From Ypsolopha sequella (Eukaryota > Arthropoda > Insecta > Lepidoptera > Ypsolophidae): a stretch of 64,000 nucleotides of DNA. The notes beneath the pieces were generated by a model. It saw only the letters and a list, made by a program, of their open reading frames with translations, did no database searches and was not told the origin of the DNA. Within the stretch, counting starts at the first letter, position 1. Every line of letters begins with the position of its first letter. The DNA lies in the NCBI GenBank assembly GCA_934047225.1, contig CAKOHE010000043.1:1-64000 (forward strand). The letters are read 5' to 3'. Shown here piece after piece: positions 1-11,315 of the stretch. A program made the position numbers and the translations under genes.

Positions 1-299
1 AAGGCGATACGAAAAAAATTTTAGCGTCCCTGTTACTCCATATGCGAAAAAATCCTCAGTGCGAGTGGGACGGATTCGTGGAAAAGTAGCAAAAGGTCGG
101 CTTTTTATTAATATAAAATGTACTAAGCTATTTGGTCAAAAAGATTTTCATGGAAACTTTACAAATACATAATAATACTAAATCCATTTATTTCAGGCTA
201 CAATATCAACCCATAATTTGTTAGTAACAATATTTCTTATTCTAATATTATGTAGTAAATAAATAAATCATATTAGCATTTAATCATATTGGACTGTAC

Positions 300-1670
300 C
301 TATGTGAGTGCTCTCCGCCAGGCTGGGACGCTTGCGTGCAGCAGGGAGCTGCGACTCAGATAGGGACAGTCGAGCCTGGCCGCAATGGTAGACAGGAGAA
401 TGTTGGAGCTGGCCCGCACACGGCGCACCAGCGAGGCGGCACGCTTGCGTATTGTTGTGCAGAAGCAATCTGTGCGCGCTTCCGCAAACATACCTGACGC
501 ACTGCAGCGTCGTCGGGACAGCCCCAGCAAACTCCGAAACGCGTTATTACACTGTACCCGGAGGGCACTGTACGATTTTTGTGAATAGAAGGCCCACATA
601 CTACATGTATAAAATGAGGTGCAGTACGCCTTAAAAAGGGTTATTTTAACCTGCTTGGAGCACCAGAAAAATCTGCGAGCAATCATGTTCGCTCTGATCG
701 ACAATGCCCTCCGTTCCCTCTCAATGTCATCATTATCTTTGAGGCTGGACGTCAATATGTGGCCTAAGTATTTAAATTTATCCACTCTTTCTAGAGTAGA
801 TCCATTCAGCATGATAGGAGGAATAACCCGACGTTTGGCTCCAGCTCCAAATACCATGAGTTGACTCTTCTTGACATTGTATACGAGTCCATGAGAGTGG
901 GCGTATTCCTCACAAATACGCAACATCTGTGTGATCCCGCAGGCCGAGGCACTCAGCAGCACCATGTCGTCCGCGTAACTTATGTTGTTGAAGCTGACGC
1001 CATCAATGTAGCATCCAACACGTTGGCTGCTGAGCACCCCGATCAGCGAGTCCATGTAAAGGCTAAAAAGTGCAGGCGAGGTCAAACCCCCCTGCCTCAC
1101 CCCACACTCCAGCCTATACGGATCCGACAGTACGTCTGCCCACTTGACACTATTGATCTGGTTCCCATACCAATACCTGAAGATATTAATGAGCTCACCA
1201 GGCAAATTAATATCCCTGAGCTTCCTCCAGAGAATATCGTAGGAAACCAGATCAAAGGCTTTGGAGAGGTGCAGAAAGCAAGCGTATACAGGCGTACTTC
1301 TCTTCACATAATACCTAACGGTATGCTTTAAACACAGTATTGCACTCTCTGTCGATAATCCCGGCCGACAACTAAACTGATTATCGTGCAGATCCAGATG
1401 TTTATTTAAATGCACCTCAAGCAAACCGTCAAATACGTTGGCAAAAATAGTTGCAAGAGAAATAGGCCTGTAGTTTGTTTTATCGGATTTATCACCCGTC
1501 TTATTTTTAATTATCGGAATCACAATAGTACGCATCATGTCAGAAGGTATGTATGAATGCCTCATACAGCAGTTGAACAATAAGGCCAGTACTCGGCATA
1601 TGTGTGATCCAGCATGCTGTAGGTGCTCGATGCTGAGACCATCATGGCCAGGCGACTTACCGCGAGTCAT
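300..1670 (-). pseudogene. Non-LTR retrotransposon reverse transcriptase, 5'-truncated, catalytic Asp lost
   Basis: This 456-codon open frame is the reverse transcriptase part of a non-LTR retrotransposon, probably of the CR1/Jockey superclade. Such proteins copy their own RNA into a nicked chromosomal target. Visible motifs in order are GKSPGHDGLS near residue 4, NYRPISLATI near 66, RPGLSTES near 102, motif A at 131-140, RQGGLTSPA near 192 and the YADD box at 232-235, then KYLGHI and a C-terminal tail. Motif A reads FLHLSKAFD: the first catalytic Asp is His (codon at 1269-1271), so this copy should be inactive. The upstream endonuclease is missing and the ATG at 1670 is merely internal. The minus-strand 3' UTR runs to about 180 and contains AATAAA-like signals. 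Family recognition is firm; the clade is not. Confidence 0.9.
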
Positions 1671-2039
1671 TTATTGAACAATATCCACATTTTGAATGCA
1701 ATTTCACAATGAAATTAGTTAGGATTTCAGAATTACAGAAAAAAATGAAAAAATTTAGAGGTCTTTTCGGAATTAAATTCTATCGAGAAAATTTCATCCA
1801 ATCGCGTTTTCCTTCAGTGAGAATCTTAATCAAATACACAATAAACATTTACCCAAAAATCAAATACGTAGATGACGTTATAGTGGAGTAAATGGATTCG
1901 AAAAACCCCCTTTTTTTTTGGTAGCGCCTTAAAGTTCGATATGGTCTGCTATGCTAGAACCCAGGTAAGGCATCATCATATTTTTTTTTCTGACAGACAG
2001 TCATTTATACATTTTACTTAAATACATTATTCTAAATTT

Positions 2040-2300
2040 AGCACAGACAAGGAGGTCCCTAAACACTAATAATAATATAATATAATGTTTATTTCAGATC
2101 ACAAATCCATAAATGTTGTTAGTAACGAAGTAACTTAGACTATATTAGTAGGTAATTCAAATACATCTTTACTTATCTATTTTATCGCACCGGTGACTAT
2201 CCCCACTCAATGCTTCAGGAAGGGAGAGTCAAACCGTGCAGCGGTCGTCCTCAGCATGCTGTTGCGGCTGGCACGCGTCCGATGGAGAAGTGAGGACACT
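2040..2300 (-). pseudogene. 3' terminal fragment of a related non-LTR retrotransposon
   Basis: On the minus strand, 2300 down to the stop at 2207-2209 encodes about 28 residues (…RASRNSMLRTTAARF…) that match the C-terminus of the reverse transcriptase at 300-1670 (…RASSNILLSTIAARL…). The downstream 3' UTR also matches: both carry 'gttactaacaa' followed by 'ctgaaataaa'. This is a second, more severely 5'-truncated insertion of a sister family in the same orientation. It ends near 2068 in an AT-rich tail. Confidence 0.7.
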
Positions 2301-2406
2301 TTATTGCGTATTATTGCGCTAAATACATAATAAGTACATTTATATATGTTATTTTACATAATTTGAAAATAATTATATTTAAAGTGTATGTAATATGTGG
2401 TATATA

Positions 2407-2678
2407 TACAAGTGACTTTTTGATCATCGTCCAAAATTCATACTGGAGGCTTGAAAAGTGATCAGTATCTTGGATCAGTAACAATTTTTGTGAAATTCGT
2501 AAAATGAAATTTTGCCTTTCCGTAGAAATTCAGTTCCAGTCCCGAGTGAATCACTGGGGAGTCGAAATTTCATTTTACGAATTTCACCAAAATTGTTATT
2601 GATCCATGATACTGATCACTTACCAAGCCACCAGTATGAATTTGGACGACGATCAAAAAGTCACCTCGTATATAAGTA
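2407..2678. mobile_element. Palindromic MITE, family A copy 1
   Basis: The left arm begins 'caagtgactttttgatcatc' and the right arm ends in its reverse complement ('gatcaaaaagtcacctcg'). The two arms pair over most of the element, so it is nearly one long hairpin with a short asymmetric centre near 2520-2560. There is no coding capacity. Related copies lie at 34647-34882, 35646-35915 and (split) 36068-36597. The outer 'tata' on both sides would fit a TA target duplication, but that is an inference. Confidence 0.75.
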
Positions 2679-3021
2679 CACGGAGAAAAAATATTTTTAC
2701 AAAAAAACCAGATCGTTTTTTAAAAAAAACCTTGTAAACAAAAACAGAATTATGTTATATTTACTTGCATTATTGTCGACGTTAGATTGTTCAAGTAAAC
2801 TGAACAATAAATAAGTAAAATGAACAATAAATATAGACGTCACATATAGTAGGTACAATGTTTTCTGTTTAAATGAACTACCTATAGGTATTCAGGTTAA
2901 CGGAACCAGAATCAAAACATTATTTCTAATTTGAGCTGTAATACTCGGGCTACATGTTTTGTCAACATCTTTGGCAGCCTCGTGTAATCCACGGGCTACA
3001 TGAGGCTGCCAAAGCTCTTGA

Positions 3022-3243
3022 ACGTTTTGTACCCCTCTTGCCCCTCGATCGTCTTCAACGACCCAGCAAAGCGCCAGGCTTCTTCGCACTCCTGAGCATA
3101 ACACATGCATGTACACCAATTCTTTCACTGTGAGTGCAATACGCTTATGGAACAGCTTGCCGTTACACGTCCGTGAAGCGTCGTCAATATCAGTCTTCAA
3201 GAACAAAATTAGACAATACCCAACAAGCAAAATAGTCATATAA
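3022..3243 (+). pseudogene. Jockey-like reverse transcriptase C-terminal fragment
   Basis: Read in the + strand frame that ends at the TAA of 3241-3243, this short stretch gives a typical C-terminus of Jockey-type non-LTR polyproteins: …SFTVSAIRLWNSLPLHVRE… followed by …SVFKNKIRQY…. It is the same module as the end of the fragment at 3887-4570 (…AVCLWNELPTEIR…IFKRKVRSHY). A TGA at 3019 closes the frame upstream. Just upstream, 2967-3015, is a 16-bp-stem hairpin (ctttggcagcctcgtg). A minus-strand open frame over the same bases is only a shadow. Confidence 0.75.
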
Positions 3244-3886
3244 CATTGAGCTTATTCAGCAAATACATTTTATACAAGTCGTTTAAACGCGAATTATACA
3301 GAACATGTCATATAAAAACGTATTATTCAGCATTTTAGTTGGTCAGCATTACGGTCATATAATGATGCTGAGTAAACGTTTACTCGGCGTCCCTTTATGA
3401 CTAAAGTGCTGTATAAGAACTTGCTGATTAAGTCACCTCTATGTGTTGCTTATGTGACTATTTGTTCATGTAATAGCATCTTATGTGTATTTCTTATGAC
3501 GAGTTAGATGCAGTTGAGTAAAAGCAACATCATTGCTATTACAGTGCTATTTTGTTTTATATGTTGCATTTATACGATCATTACACGCCTAAAATGTCAT
3601 GTGATTTGCCGTTTAGACATATTTTATGGATTTGTTAGTGCAATTTGAGGATAAAGATAATAGACTGGAATAAATGGAAAAACTTGAAAAAAAGCGGTGG
3701 ATACAAGAGAAAAGTTAAAAGAAAGCATCATTCGTTAATGTTATTTTAGAGCAATGTGCGGTGAAGTGGCAAACTGCATTTCGGAAAGTGGTTCCGTAGA
3801 TAAAATAGTTAACTCAGAAAAGAAAAGTGAAATTATAGGACCAGAAAATCAGTATTTGGAAAATCAATTGAGTGATTTGGTAGAAA
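3244..3886. other. Intergenic, no gene recognised
   Basis: AT-rich sequence without a convincing reading frame. Its last part (about 3700-3886) may be decayed upstream sequence of the retrotransposon fragment that follows, but I could not align it to anything. Confidence 0.4.
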
Positions 3887-4570
3887 ATGATTACGATCAA
3901 ATTTAATCTGAGTGCTGCTCCAAATATCGAGTATGACAATAATGTTATCCCATTTGTTAACAGAGTAAAAAATTTAGGCATCATCATGGATAACACATTG
4001 TCATGGATTCCTCAAATCGGAGCCATTAGTAAAAAAATGTTTGGGGCCTACCACTCGCTCAAACGACTGCAGTTCTTTCTTCCATTACAAACTAAAATTA
4101 TGCTGGCACAGTCTCTTCTGCTCCCAATTCTTGATTACGCTGATGTAAGCTATCTTGACCTAACACAGGAGCTACTGAGCAAACTCGAGCGTCTCCAAAA
4201 TTTGTGCATTCGCTTTATCTACGGATTGCGGAAGTATGATAATGTCTCAGAATTTAGTGCTCGTTTAAGGTGGCTCCCAATTCACCTTCGGAGGAATACT
4301 CACATATTAAGTCTCCTATATAACGTTTTAAATGATTCCTCTGCTCCTGAATATCTTCGCGACAAATTCAATTATGTCAATTCCTTACGCTGCAGGGAAA
4401 GTCACCTGCTTAGTATCCCTAAGCACACTTCTACTGCATATGGGAATTCTTTTGCGGTCAAGGCTGTGTGTCTTTGGAACGAGTTACCTACTGAGATTCG
4501 TATGTCGTCTTCTTTGGCGATATTTAAGAGGAAAGTCAGATCTCACTATGAAGTTTCATTAGGTTGGTAG
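3887..4570 (+). pseudogene. Jockey-like non-LTR retrotransposon, reverse transcriptase thumb and C-terminus
   Basis: This 227-codon frame begins after the catalytic palm and covers the thumb/C-terminal region: VKNLGIIMDNTLSW near 26, LAQSLLLPILDYADVSY near 75, ERLQNLCIRFIYGLRKY near 101, then the AVCLWNELPTEIR and IFKRKV end motifs. Fingers, YADD and endonuclease are absent, so it is a 5'-truncated dead copy. The 3' UTR runs to about 4880 and contains 'ggctggaagaaatc…gataagtccgcctttgtac', a tail also seen at 62142-62260. The ATG at 3887 is internal to the ancestral frame. Confidence 0.85.
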
Positions 4571-4889
4571 TCTCATCACTTATTTACCCTTATTATATTG
4601 ATATTTAAATGTATATACATATATATATTATATATTATAGATGTATTTATTAATATATTCTTGTGTATTTGTTTATGTAAGTCTATGATATCTATTAAAT
4701 TAAGTTTAATTTGTTAGGTTATTTGTATTAACACTTTATTGTTTTTCATTGAATTTACTCTATCTATTACGTCTATCCCCCTATTTTTACTTTTCTAGTG
4801 ACTATTTCTTCACCACCCAAAGGTTGGCTGGAAGAAATCGCTTCAAGTGATAAGTCCGCCTTTGTACAAAATTATGTTTTCAATACTCT

Positions 4890-5690
4890 GTTTTCTTTTC
4901 AAAATTCAAAATTCAAAATTCGTTTATTGTTTACAGTTCACAGTTTACATGGTTTGGGACTCCCCTTTTAAGTTTAGTAACCTGTAATAGGAGAGGCCCG
5001 CTCGTTCTATGGATATGAATTTAAACATTTGTAAACTACACAAAATATGACAAATATAATTTAGAAGAAGTTAAGACGAATGGTATATACTTAATTACTT
5101 AATTGTTGTATATATATTTTTTTTTAAATTATACATATATTGTAATTTAATTTTTTTTTCTTACACGCAAAATTTTGAAAAAATTATATAATATTAATAA
5201 TAAATGATAAAGGGCAGACAGATGACAAAGGAGTTATATTAGAAAGTGCATGACTCCCTAGCCCTACGACCAAGGTCTTGGGATCAGTAGTAATTACTTC
5301 TAGGGAGTGAATACAAAATTATATTTATATATACATGGGTAAGGGTGAATATGCATGCGTGAGAGAGGGTTTGTGTGTGTGAGGGGTGTGTGTGTGTGTA
5401 GGGGGGAAATGAGAGAGGGTGTGATAGTATTATGACAGAGGGATTACAAGTAATCTAGCTATAAAGTTAGGAGCGGTCTCTTGCAATTAAATCGTTTGTC
5501 TGTTCGTACGTCAACGTCTTTAGCCATAATACAAGGGTTTTCTTGCATTTATGGTAAGTCATGGTGTAGATTTTCAACACTCTGGTAATCTTGTTGTATA
5601 ATTGAGTTGATTGATTAGAGAATTGTTTTGAGGCAAAGTCGGTTCTAACTACGTTACTTTTGATTACTGTATGTCTTTTGTGTACAATAA
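4890..5690 (-). pseudogene. CR1/L2-like non-LTR retrotransposon 3' end
   Basis: The minus-strand frame 5689-5467 encodes about 74 residues resembling the C-terminal domain after the reverse transcriptase in CR1/L2-type elements (…VVRTDFASKQFSNQSTQLYNKI…YHKCKKTLVLWL…). Downstream on the minus strand, the element ends at about 4890 in direct repeats of 'gaattttgaattttga', preceded by 'caataaacg', the kind of terminus such elements carry in insects. A MITE at 5691-5815 sits where the frame would continue. A GT-rich tract lies within the 3' UTR at about 5370-5400. Clade assignment is tentative. Confidence 0.6.
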
Positions 5691-5815
5691 ACCCTGCGGT
5701 CCGTAATAGAATTACATAGATAAAAGCTATGAATGAATTAAAGTGTGAGCGATGACTGGTCCGTAATTTGTGAGCTAGCAAACGATGTGAAAGATAGCTT
5801 ATGATTCGGACCGCA
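5691..5815. mobile_element. PIF/Harbinger-like MITE, family B copy 1
   Basis: The left terminus 'ccctgcggtccgtaatag' is answered on the right by 'attcggaccgca'. The left end matches the complete copy at 6335-6432. Its right end is worn. It interrupts the retrotransposon fragment at 4890-5690. Confidence 0.55.
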
Positions 5816-6149
5816 TTAAAAAAGATACATCTTAACCATAACCTCTTATCACAGAATACAATACGATTATTTGATTTTATTTAGTCAAAGTGCCGTGATT
5901 CGTGATGGAACAAGAAGAGTTTGTAGCACTGTTCTTTAACGTAGACTCAGATAGCGACGAAAAAATATATAAACATATAAATTCTTCCTTTTCGACGAAA
6001 AGTTCCACACGACTTTTTATTTGTTTCTCTCATGGCCGAATAAAACATATACTATGGTTTGTCTGATCTGAACTGCTGAAATAATGGAGCGAAAACAATT
6101 TTTGACATTCCATTCCGTTCAACGCTCACATCGCCTCACCTCCGTCGCA

Positions 6150-6265
6150 TGAGCCATGAAAGTCATAGGAATGAATGAACGCATTTGCTTCACTCATGGA
6201 TTATTAGCCATTCACCTCATTCATTCGTAATCGATTTTAGCGAAATAATTCTATTTCGGAACGCG
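6150..6265. mobile_element. MITE family B, partial copy
   Basis: The right part ('cgtaatcgattttagcgaaa' followed by 'attctatttcggaacgcggg') is the reverse complement of the left half of the element at 6335-6432. The left boundary is uncertain. Confidence 0.5.
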
Positions 6266-6277
6266 GGGAATGTGTCA

Positions 6278-6318
6278 ATTCATTCATTCATTCATTCATT
6301 CATTCATTCATTCATTCA
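6278..6318. repeat. (ATTC)n microsatellite
   Basis: About ten tandem copies of attc between two MITE family B copies. Confidence 0.95.
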
Positions 6319-6334
6319 ATTCATCACGAATTTA

Positions 6335-6432
6335 CCCTGCGTTCCGTAATAGAATTATATCGCTAAAATCGATTACGAAAGTATGAAGTGAATGGCTTAT
6401 GATCCATTGTAATTCTATTACGGACCGCAGGG
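6335..6432. mobile_element. PIF/Harbinger-like MITE, family B, complete
   Basis: Terminal inverted repeats 'ccctgcgttccgtaatagaa' and 'ttctattacggaccgcaggg' bound a 98-bp element. It is flanked on both sides by TTA (6332-6334 and 6433-6435), the 3-bp target duplication typical of PIF/Harbinger transposons. No coding capacity. Confidence 0.8.
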
Positions 6433-6435
6433 TTA

Positions 6436-9400
6436 GAAGTAACGAAGGAGTAATACAGTCAGATGAGAGCAGTACACCAGGAGAATTAGACTGAGGGGTG
6501 TTATATGATTGTGTGAGTGAGATGTGATAAAAGCACATTCATATACTCCAAACAAGCCGAACGAAACTAATTTTTGGATTCTATTCTCGCACATCTTTTC
6601 GCGCTGAATCAGGCGAATCACCGGAACATTTCGAAAAGTATCCGATTCCAGAAGAATTCAAATGATTTCATGAAGTGTTGTTACATAGATCTGCGGAATT
6701 TGGGCGTCGTCTACGGAAATATGAATGAAAAATCTACGGATTTTTATATTTATTCTAGATTTCATTTCATCATAAGTATTATAAAATTATAACCAAAGGT
6801 CCGAAATATAGGAACAAAAATTTTGCTTACTAAAAATTATATAACCTACTAATCATATATACCTATACAGGTAGTAAGTAATCTTTTATTCTTTTCTTAA
6901 ATATACTGATTGATGGTGAGGCAGAAACAGTTTGGCGCAGTGAAATCCACAATCTTACTGCGTTTGTGTAATATATAAAACAAAAAAGCATTTGACAGTA
7001 CATAATTCAATGTATGTACCTACCTATATGTTATGCCACGGACATAAAATTAAAGGCCTACCAAGGAACGAACATAAGTTTATTTTCGTTAAAATAATTA
7101 AACTACAAAAATTTATTTACATACAAACAAAAAATATACACAAAAATAAATTATGAATAATTTAACCCGGAAGCTTTAAAATTATTCTTGGAATGTTGTT
7201 AGATTTTGATTTAGAAACTTTCCTTACTTATTTCTAATTATTAATGCCTAAGATAATGTTAATTTACTTGAGTTACCTCGTAGATTTTAATTTAGTTACT
7301 CATGTCATTTTGCATAATTTATGTGATCAAAGTTTTCAAGTCTATAAAATGTGTTTCCGGTTTATACAACCGCCAGCGCCATGTTTGCATTCGAGTCAGT
7401 GAGTTTCAATTATTTTCATAACATTGCTAATTTCTATGTACAAAGCCTTGTAAATAAAATGATAATTGTCTCCATTCCACAGGTAGGGTTAGGTTTAAGT
7501 TAATTGGCCAAGTTATTGTTTTTGTAATGTTTTTGGAGGAACGGAAGTGGTATTTTTGCAAGCAACCAATAGGAACGTAGCTCGCTGCCGCGAAGGCACA
7601 CTTCCTTTACTCCAAACGCACATTTTTGGAGGCAGAACTTTGTGATCAGCATCAGGGGTGTGAATTTTCCCTACTAGCGCATAAATAAAAATAATACATA
7701 TAAAGTGGTGCCATCATGTGATGGGGGACATAAAACAAAGTCGCAGGTTTCACAGTCTTTACACTAGATGGCGGTAAGGTAGGTGGCATTCCCGTGATAT
7801 TTCGGCATAGGGTTGCTATACTCTTTAATTGTTAATTTTGGTAGAATTTTAAGATTTCGACTATTATCTAGCGGTCCAATTATCATATATATACTATGAT
7901 AAATATTATTCAGTTCAGTATTATTTAAAATGATACTGAATTATGATCGCCTATTGCCACCAGTTTTTTTTACTTTACACAAATCGAGTAAAGCATGAAA
8001 GCATCACTTTAAAAAATAATAGTATATTTCGCGACGTGTAATAAAGAACCCAAGGCTTACACCGTGGAATAGATTTTTTCAGGTGGAATAGATATTAATT
8101 CGTCAATCAGAATTACTTTCTGAAAAATCCGCCATGTTTTCCCCTTAAATTGTAAGCTGTTGTAGAACGTCAAAAAAACCTAACCGATTATGAAATGTTT
8201 CATACAATATTTCGTAAATATCTTTTCGCAACCGGGTCCAGAATGTTCTATTTTCGAAACTTATTTCGAGTACAGTGCTCGGTGTTTAATAAGCACTAAA
8301 CGTCTGGTGACAGAAACAACGCTATAAGGAGCCGTAGATAGCCGATATGGCTCATAACCACCGGACACTTTTTAATGGAGGTACAAGAAAAAAAAAATTG
8401 TTTCCTTGCAAATCAATTTATAACTTCCTAGAGGGCAATTCTCATTTTTAGCCTTATTGATAGTAAATACCCGTTTTATTTGTGGAAATACTTAAGCTTC
8501 AGTTTTAAAAAAACTTCTTTCGACTGTTGTTCTGGAATAGCCGGACGTCAATCGGATTCGGTAGGTTTGTATTCATGAACGTGGAGTAAGTGGTACTATT
8601 CCTGTAAGGTTGGACTTCTGGGTCTTGATTGACTCTCAAAGTCAGTAGAAAAGGACCATTTGCTCCGCTTGTCGTCGCACCTACTTGTTAGTAAAAGACT
8701 TTTCTAATTCGGCTTTTTAGAAATCATTTTAAAAACGGTGGGCATTTTTCAATTGGCGTACAGCAAATTGAAAAACAGCGAGCGTTTATAAACTGACGAC
8801 GCCGTTTATAAACGGTGATATTTTACTATTTGCCTGCCACAGCTACACAAACTAATGCTGTGTGTCGTAACCAGAAGTTGTTTTCGGTGGGGAATATAAC
8901 TTTCAGAAAAACTTATAGGTAATGCATAAAAATGTGTCATGCGTGTGCCATCAACTTTTTCATTTAAGTTATGAACAGGGGTAGATTATATAGTAGTTAT
9001 TACGTAACAGGTATTTCTCTCACTTGTAAAATGAAAATACCTACGCAAATTGTTCACTACGCTATGTACTGTCAGAAAATACATGTAAAAACGCTGTACT
9101 AGTACAGCGTGCGATCTATCGGCAGCGCACGCTCTAATAGGGCTGACATGTTGAAATAAAAAAAACGTTTTGTAAGTTCTATTATTCAATTCACAAAATT
9201 TTGATTGATATGCGTTCGTACAGTAAAAATACTCGCACACATCAGCAGGCAAAATTTACTTTCAATTTGCATGCTGATCGAGGCCGACTACGACTATAGT
9301 AATCGTACTGTAAATTTGTACGGCGAGCAAAAAAAAAATGTATGCTCACTAATATTTGTTAAAAACATAAAAGAAAGTTACAGTTTGTACACCCGCTTTT

Positions 9401-9901
9401 CACCGACCATTTTTACGTCCCAAACGTGATGGTTGGTTAAATATGTGTGTTAATGTACAATAATATACATATAAATAAAATAATAATAAATAAATAAAAA
9501 CAAACATATTAACAAAAGCGAAGCAAAAACTGTAGTTATGTGAACAGCAGATGTAAAATAAACATTACTTTTCAATATTATTCTGACAGTCTATTATTTC
9601 AAACCGAGTTTAAAACTATTGTCTAATGTTAAAATCGCGGTCAATGTTATGTGACTTCATTGTACTACGTAACTTTTGGTAGATTTTGTTTTTTGTCTGG
9701 CAACATAATTGTTGTGAAAATTTTCTTGAAGCAGTTTTTTAATTTGAAATTCAAAATTTGATTCGTGTAAAATTTTCATTGCTAAAAATCGCTATTTTTA
9801 ACGACTTCCTGCTTCGTATGATTTGGTGACATCCTCCTTACCTGAGACAACTTGCTTACAAAAATCGGACTCTGAGCTGCCCACGAATTTGGATTGGAAA
9901 T
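6436..9901. other. Gene-poor stretch
   Basis: About 3.5 kb of AT-rich DNA. Short open frames occur on both strands (for example near 6574-6792 and 8986-9429), but none shows a recognisable domain, splice context or biased codon use. I see no RNA gene. Confidence 0.5.
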
Positions 9902-10564
9902 ATGCCGAAACGAAGAGATAAAAAATGTCATTTTGGATGTAAACCCGATGGTAAGTGTTATTCATGATCATAATTCACAATTAATGTAATATTATCCCTG
10001 ATTAAGTACTAACCAGAAAAAAATAAGATGATTAGATTGAAGGATGTAGAAGAGGCGAAAGAGGTACCTATGTCAGGATCGTAGCAGATGAAAATCGGTA
10101 GTATCCTGTGTACCTAATCGTGCCCACTTATCGACACACACCCTAGTATTTCTTTGTAAATTACATGAAGAAAGAAGCAAGAAAGTTGTCCGGGTTTGAC
10201 AGTTTTCTGATATTTTATAAAATATATAAATATAAATATATCGCCAAAACACGAATCCCCGAGGGGGTGTCAGAGGTGTTCCTGAGTGTGAACTATGTAC
10301 AATAAATTTTATCATTTAACAGTGGCCATAGGAAACGTAACCTATTTTAATTATTTTCAGTTCCTATTCATCGGTTTCCACATTACGAGTATCCAAATGA
10401 AGACAGGTTCATGTTGTGGAAATCAGTGTTAGATCTTACAACACAGAGCAAAGGCAACAAATACATTTTCAACAATGTCAGGTTGTGTCAACGACATTTT
10501 GATGAAAAATATTATTCACCGAGTAAACGACTGACAGCAAATAGTGTACCTACATTACATCTCT
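9902..10564 (+). CDS. THAP zinc-finger domain of P-element-like gene 1 (exons 1-2)
   Basis: Exon 1 (9902-9950) starts at an ATG and reads MPKRRDKKCHFGCKPD, giving the CxxxC half of a THAP finger. It ends at a gtaagt donor. Exon 2 (10361-10564) follows a ttattttcag acceptor in matching phase and supplies …IHRFPHYEYPNEDRF…, a W in …LWKSV…, the C-x2-H half in LCQRHF, and NSVPTL, equivalent to the AVPTL box that closes THAP domains. THAP domains bind DNA; in Drosophila P transposase this domain recognises the transposon ends. Exon 2 ends at a gtaagt donor that continues in phase to the linker exon at 11316. The intron holds an RTE tail (10026-10111). Confidence 0.85.
10026..10111 (+). mobile_element. 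RTE-type retrotransposon tail fragment
   Basis: The sequence 'aggatgtagaagaggcgaaa' and then 'tcaggatcgtagcagatg' matches 27482-27596 and (reversed) 36223-36329. In its best frame it resembles the end of an RTE-type polyprotein (…DVEEAKEV…DR…). It lies inside the first intron of P-like gene 1. Confidence 0.55.
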
Positions 10565-10600
10565 GTAAGTATTTAATCAGACAATTTTATTATGCAATAT

Positions 10601-11284
10601 TTTTAAGGTTCCGTACCCGAAGGGCAAAACGGAGCCCTATTAATGTCAGTCTGCTGTCCGTCCGTCTGTCTCTCTGTCTGGTCTGTCCATATGTCACAGG
10701 TCTCTAGCTCGTAGACGGAAAGAGATAGAGACCTGAAATTTTTATATGTTATGTAAAATGTTGACCTAAAACCGAATTTTGAAATAAAAATGTTATTAGA
10801 TTATTTTTCAGAGGGGCCTCATACATACAAATGGAGATGAAAAAAAAAATAAACTTTTTTCATATCCTAGCTTGTGGGTTATCATTGTCTAGAGCTCATT
10901 GAGTAGAGTATAAATATATTTTTATCTTCAAATGCCAACAAATGGAGGGCTGTCAAAGTTGTAATTTTTAGACCAATTTTGTTACAGCTATCCCAAAGAC
11001 CAATTTTTGTAAAAAAAGAAATTTGTAATTTCTGTATATTGTGTACCATATATGCTGTATGTTTTTAAATAACAAATACTAAACATGTCAATTTATTATG
11101 TAGTTTTAGGGTTACATCCCCGAATATTCAACCAACTTAATTTTGCAGTTTGGTTCATACATTTTGTACTTTCATAAGTTTGTAATTGTGTAAATTGTGT
11201 AATTTTGTAAAGTTTATAAATTCTATTTTAATGGAAAGGAACCCACAGGGCTCGTGTCCTGCTCGCACTTGACCGGTTTTTTTG
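10601..11284 (-). mobile_element. 'ggttccgtacc…cttgaccggttt' repeat, copy 1
   Basis: One end reads 'aaggttccgtacccgaaggg' with a run of 'gtccgtctgtctctctgtctg'-like sequence just inside; the other end reads 'ctcgcacttgaccggttttt'. The same two ends, in the opposite order, bound 31832-32617, and a decayed version lies at 15361-15540. No coding capacity is visible. It fills most of the intron between exons 2 and 3 of P-like gene 1. Its superfamily is unknown to me. Confidence 0.65.
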
Positions 11285-11315
11285 ATAAATTATAATAAAT
11301 TTATTATTATTCCAG

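Noticed and set aside
861..1331. A 156-codon plus-strand open frame
   Set aside because: It lies entirely opposite the reverse transcriptase on the minus strand, is rich in Pro/Arg and shows no motif; a shadow frame.
2892..3239. A 115-codon minus-strand open frame
   Set aside because: The plus strand over the same bases encodes a clear Jockey C-terminus, so this frame is antisense to it.
5905..6066. A 53-codon plus-strand frame starting MEQEEFVALFF with DSDSDE, perhaps a transposase N-terminus
   Set aside because: Too short, followed directly by stops, and no further homologous sequence; acidic N-termini alone are not diagnostic.
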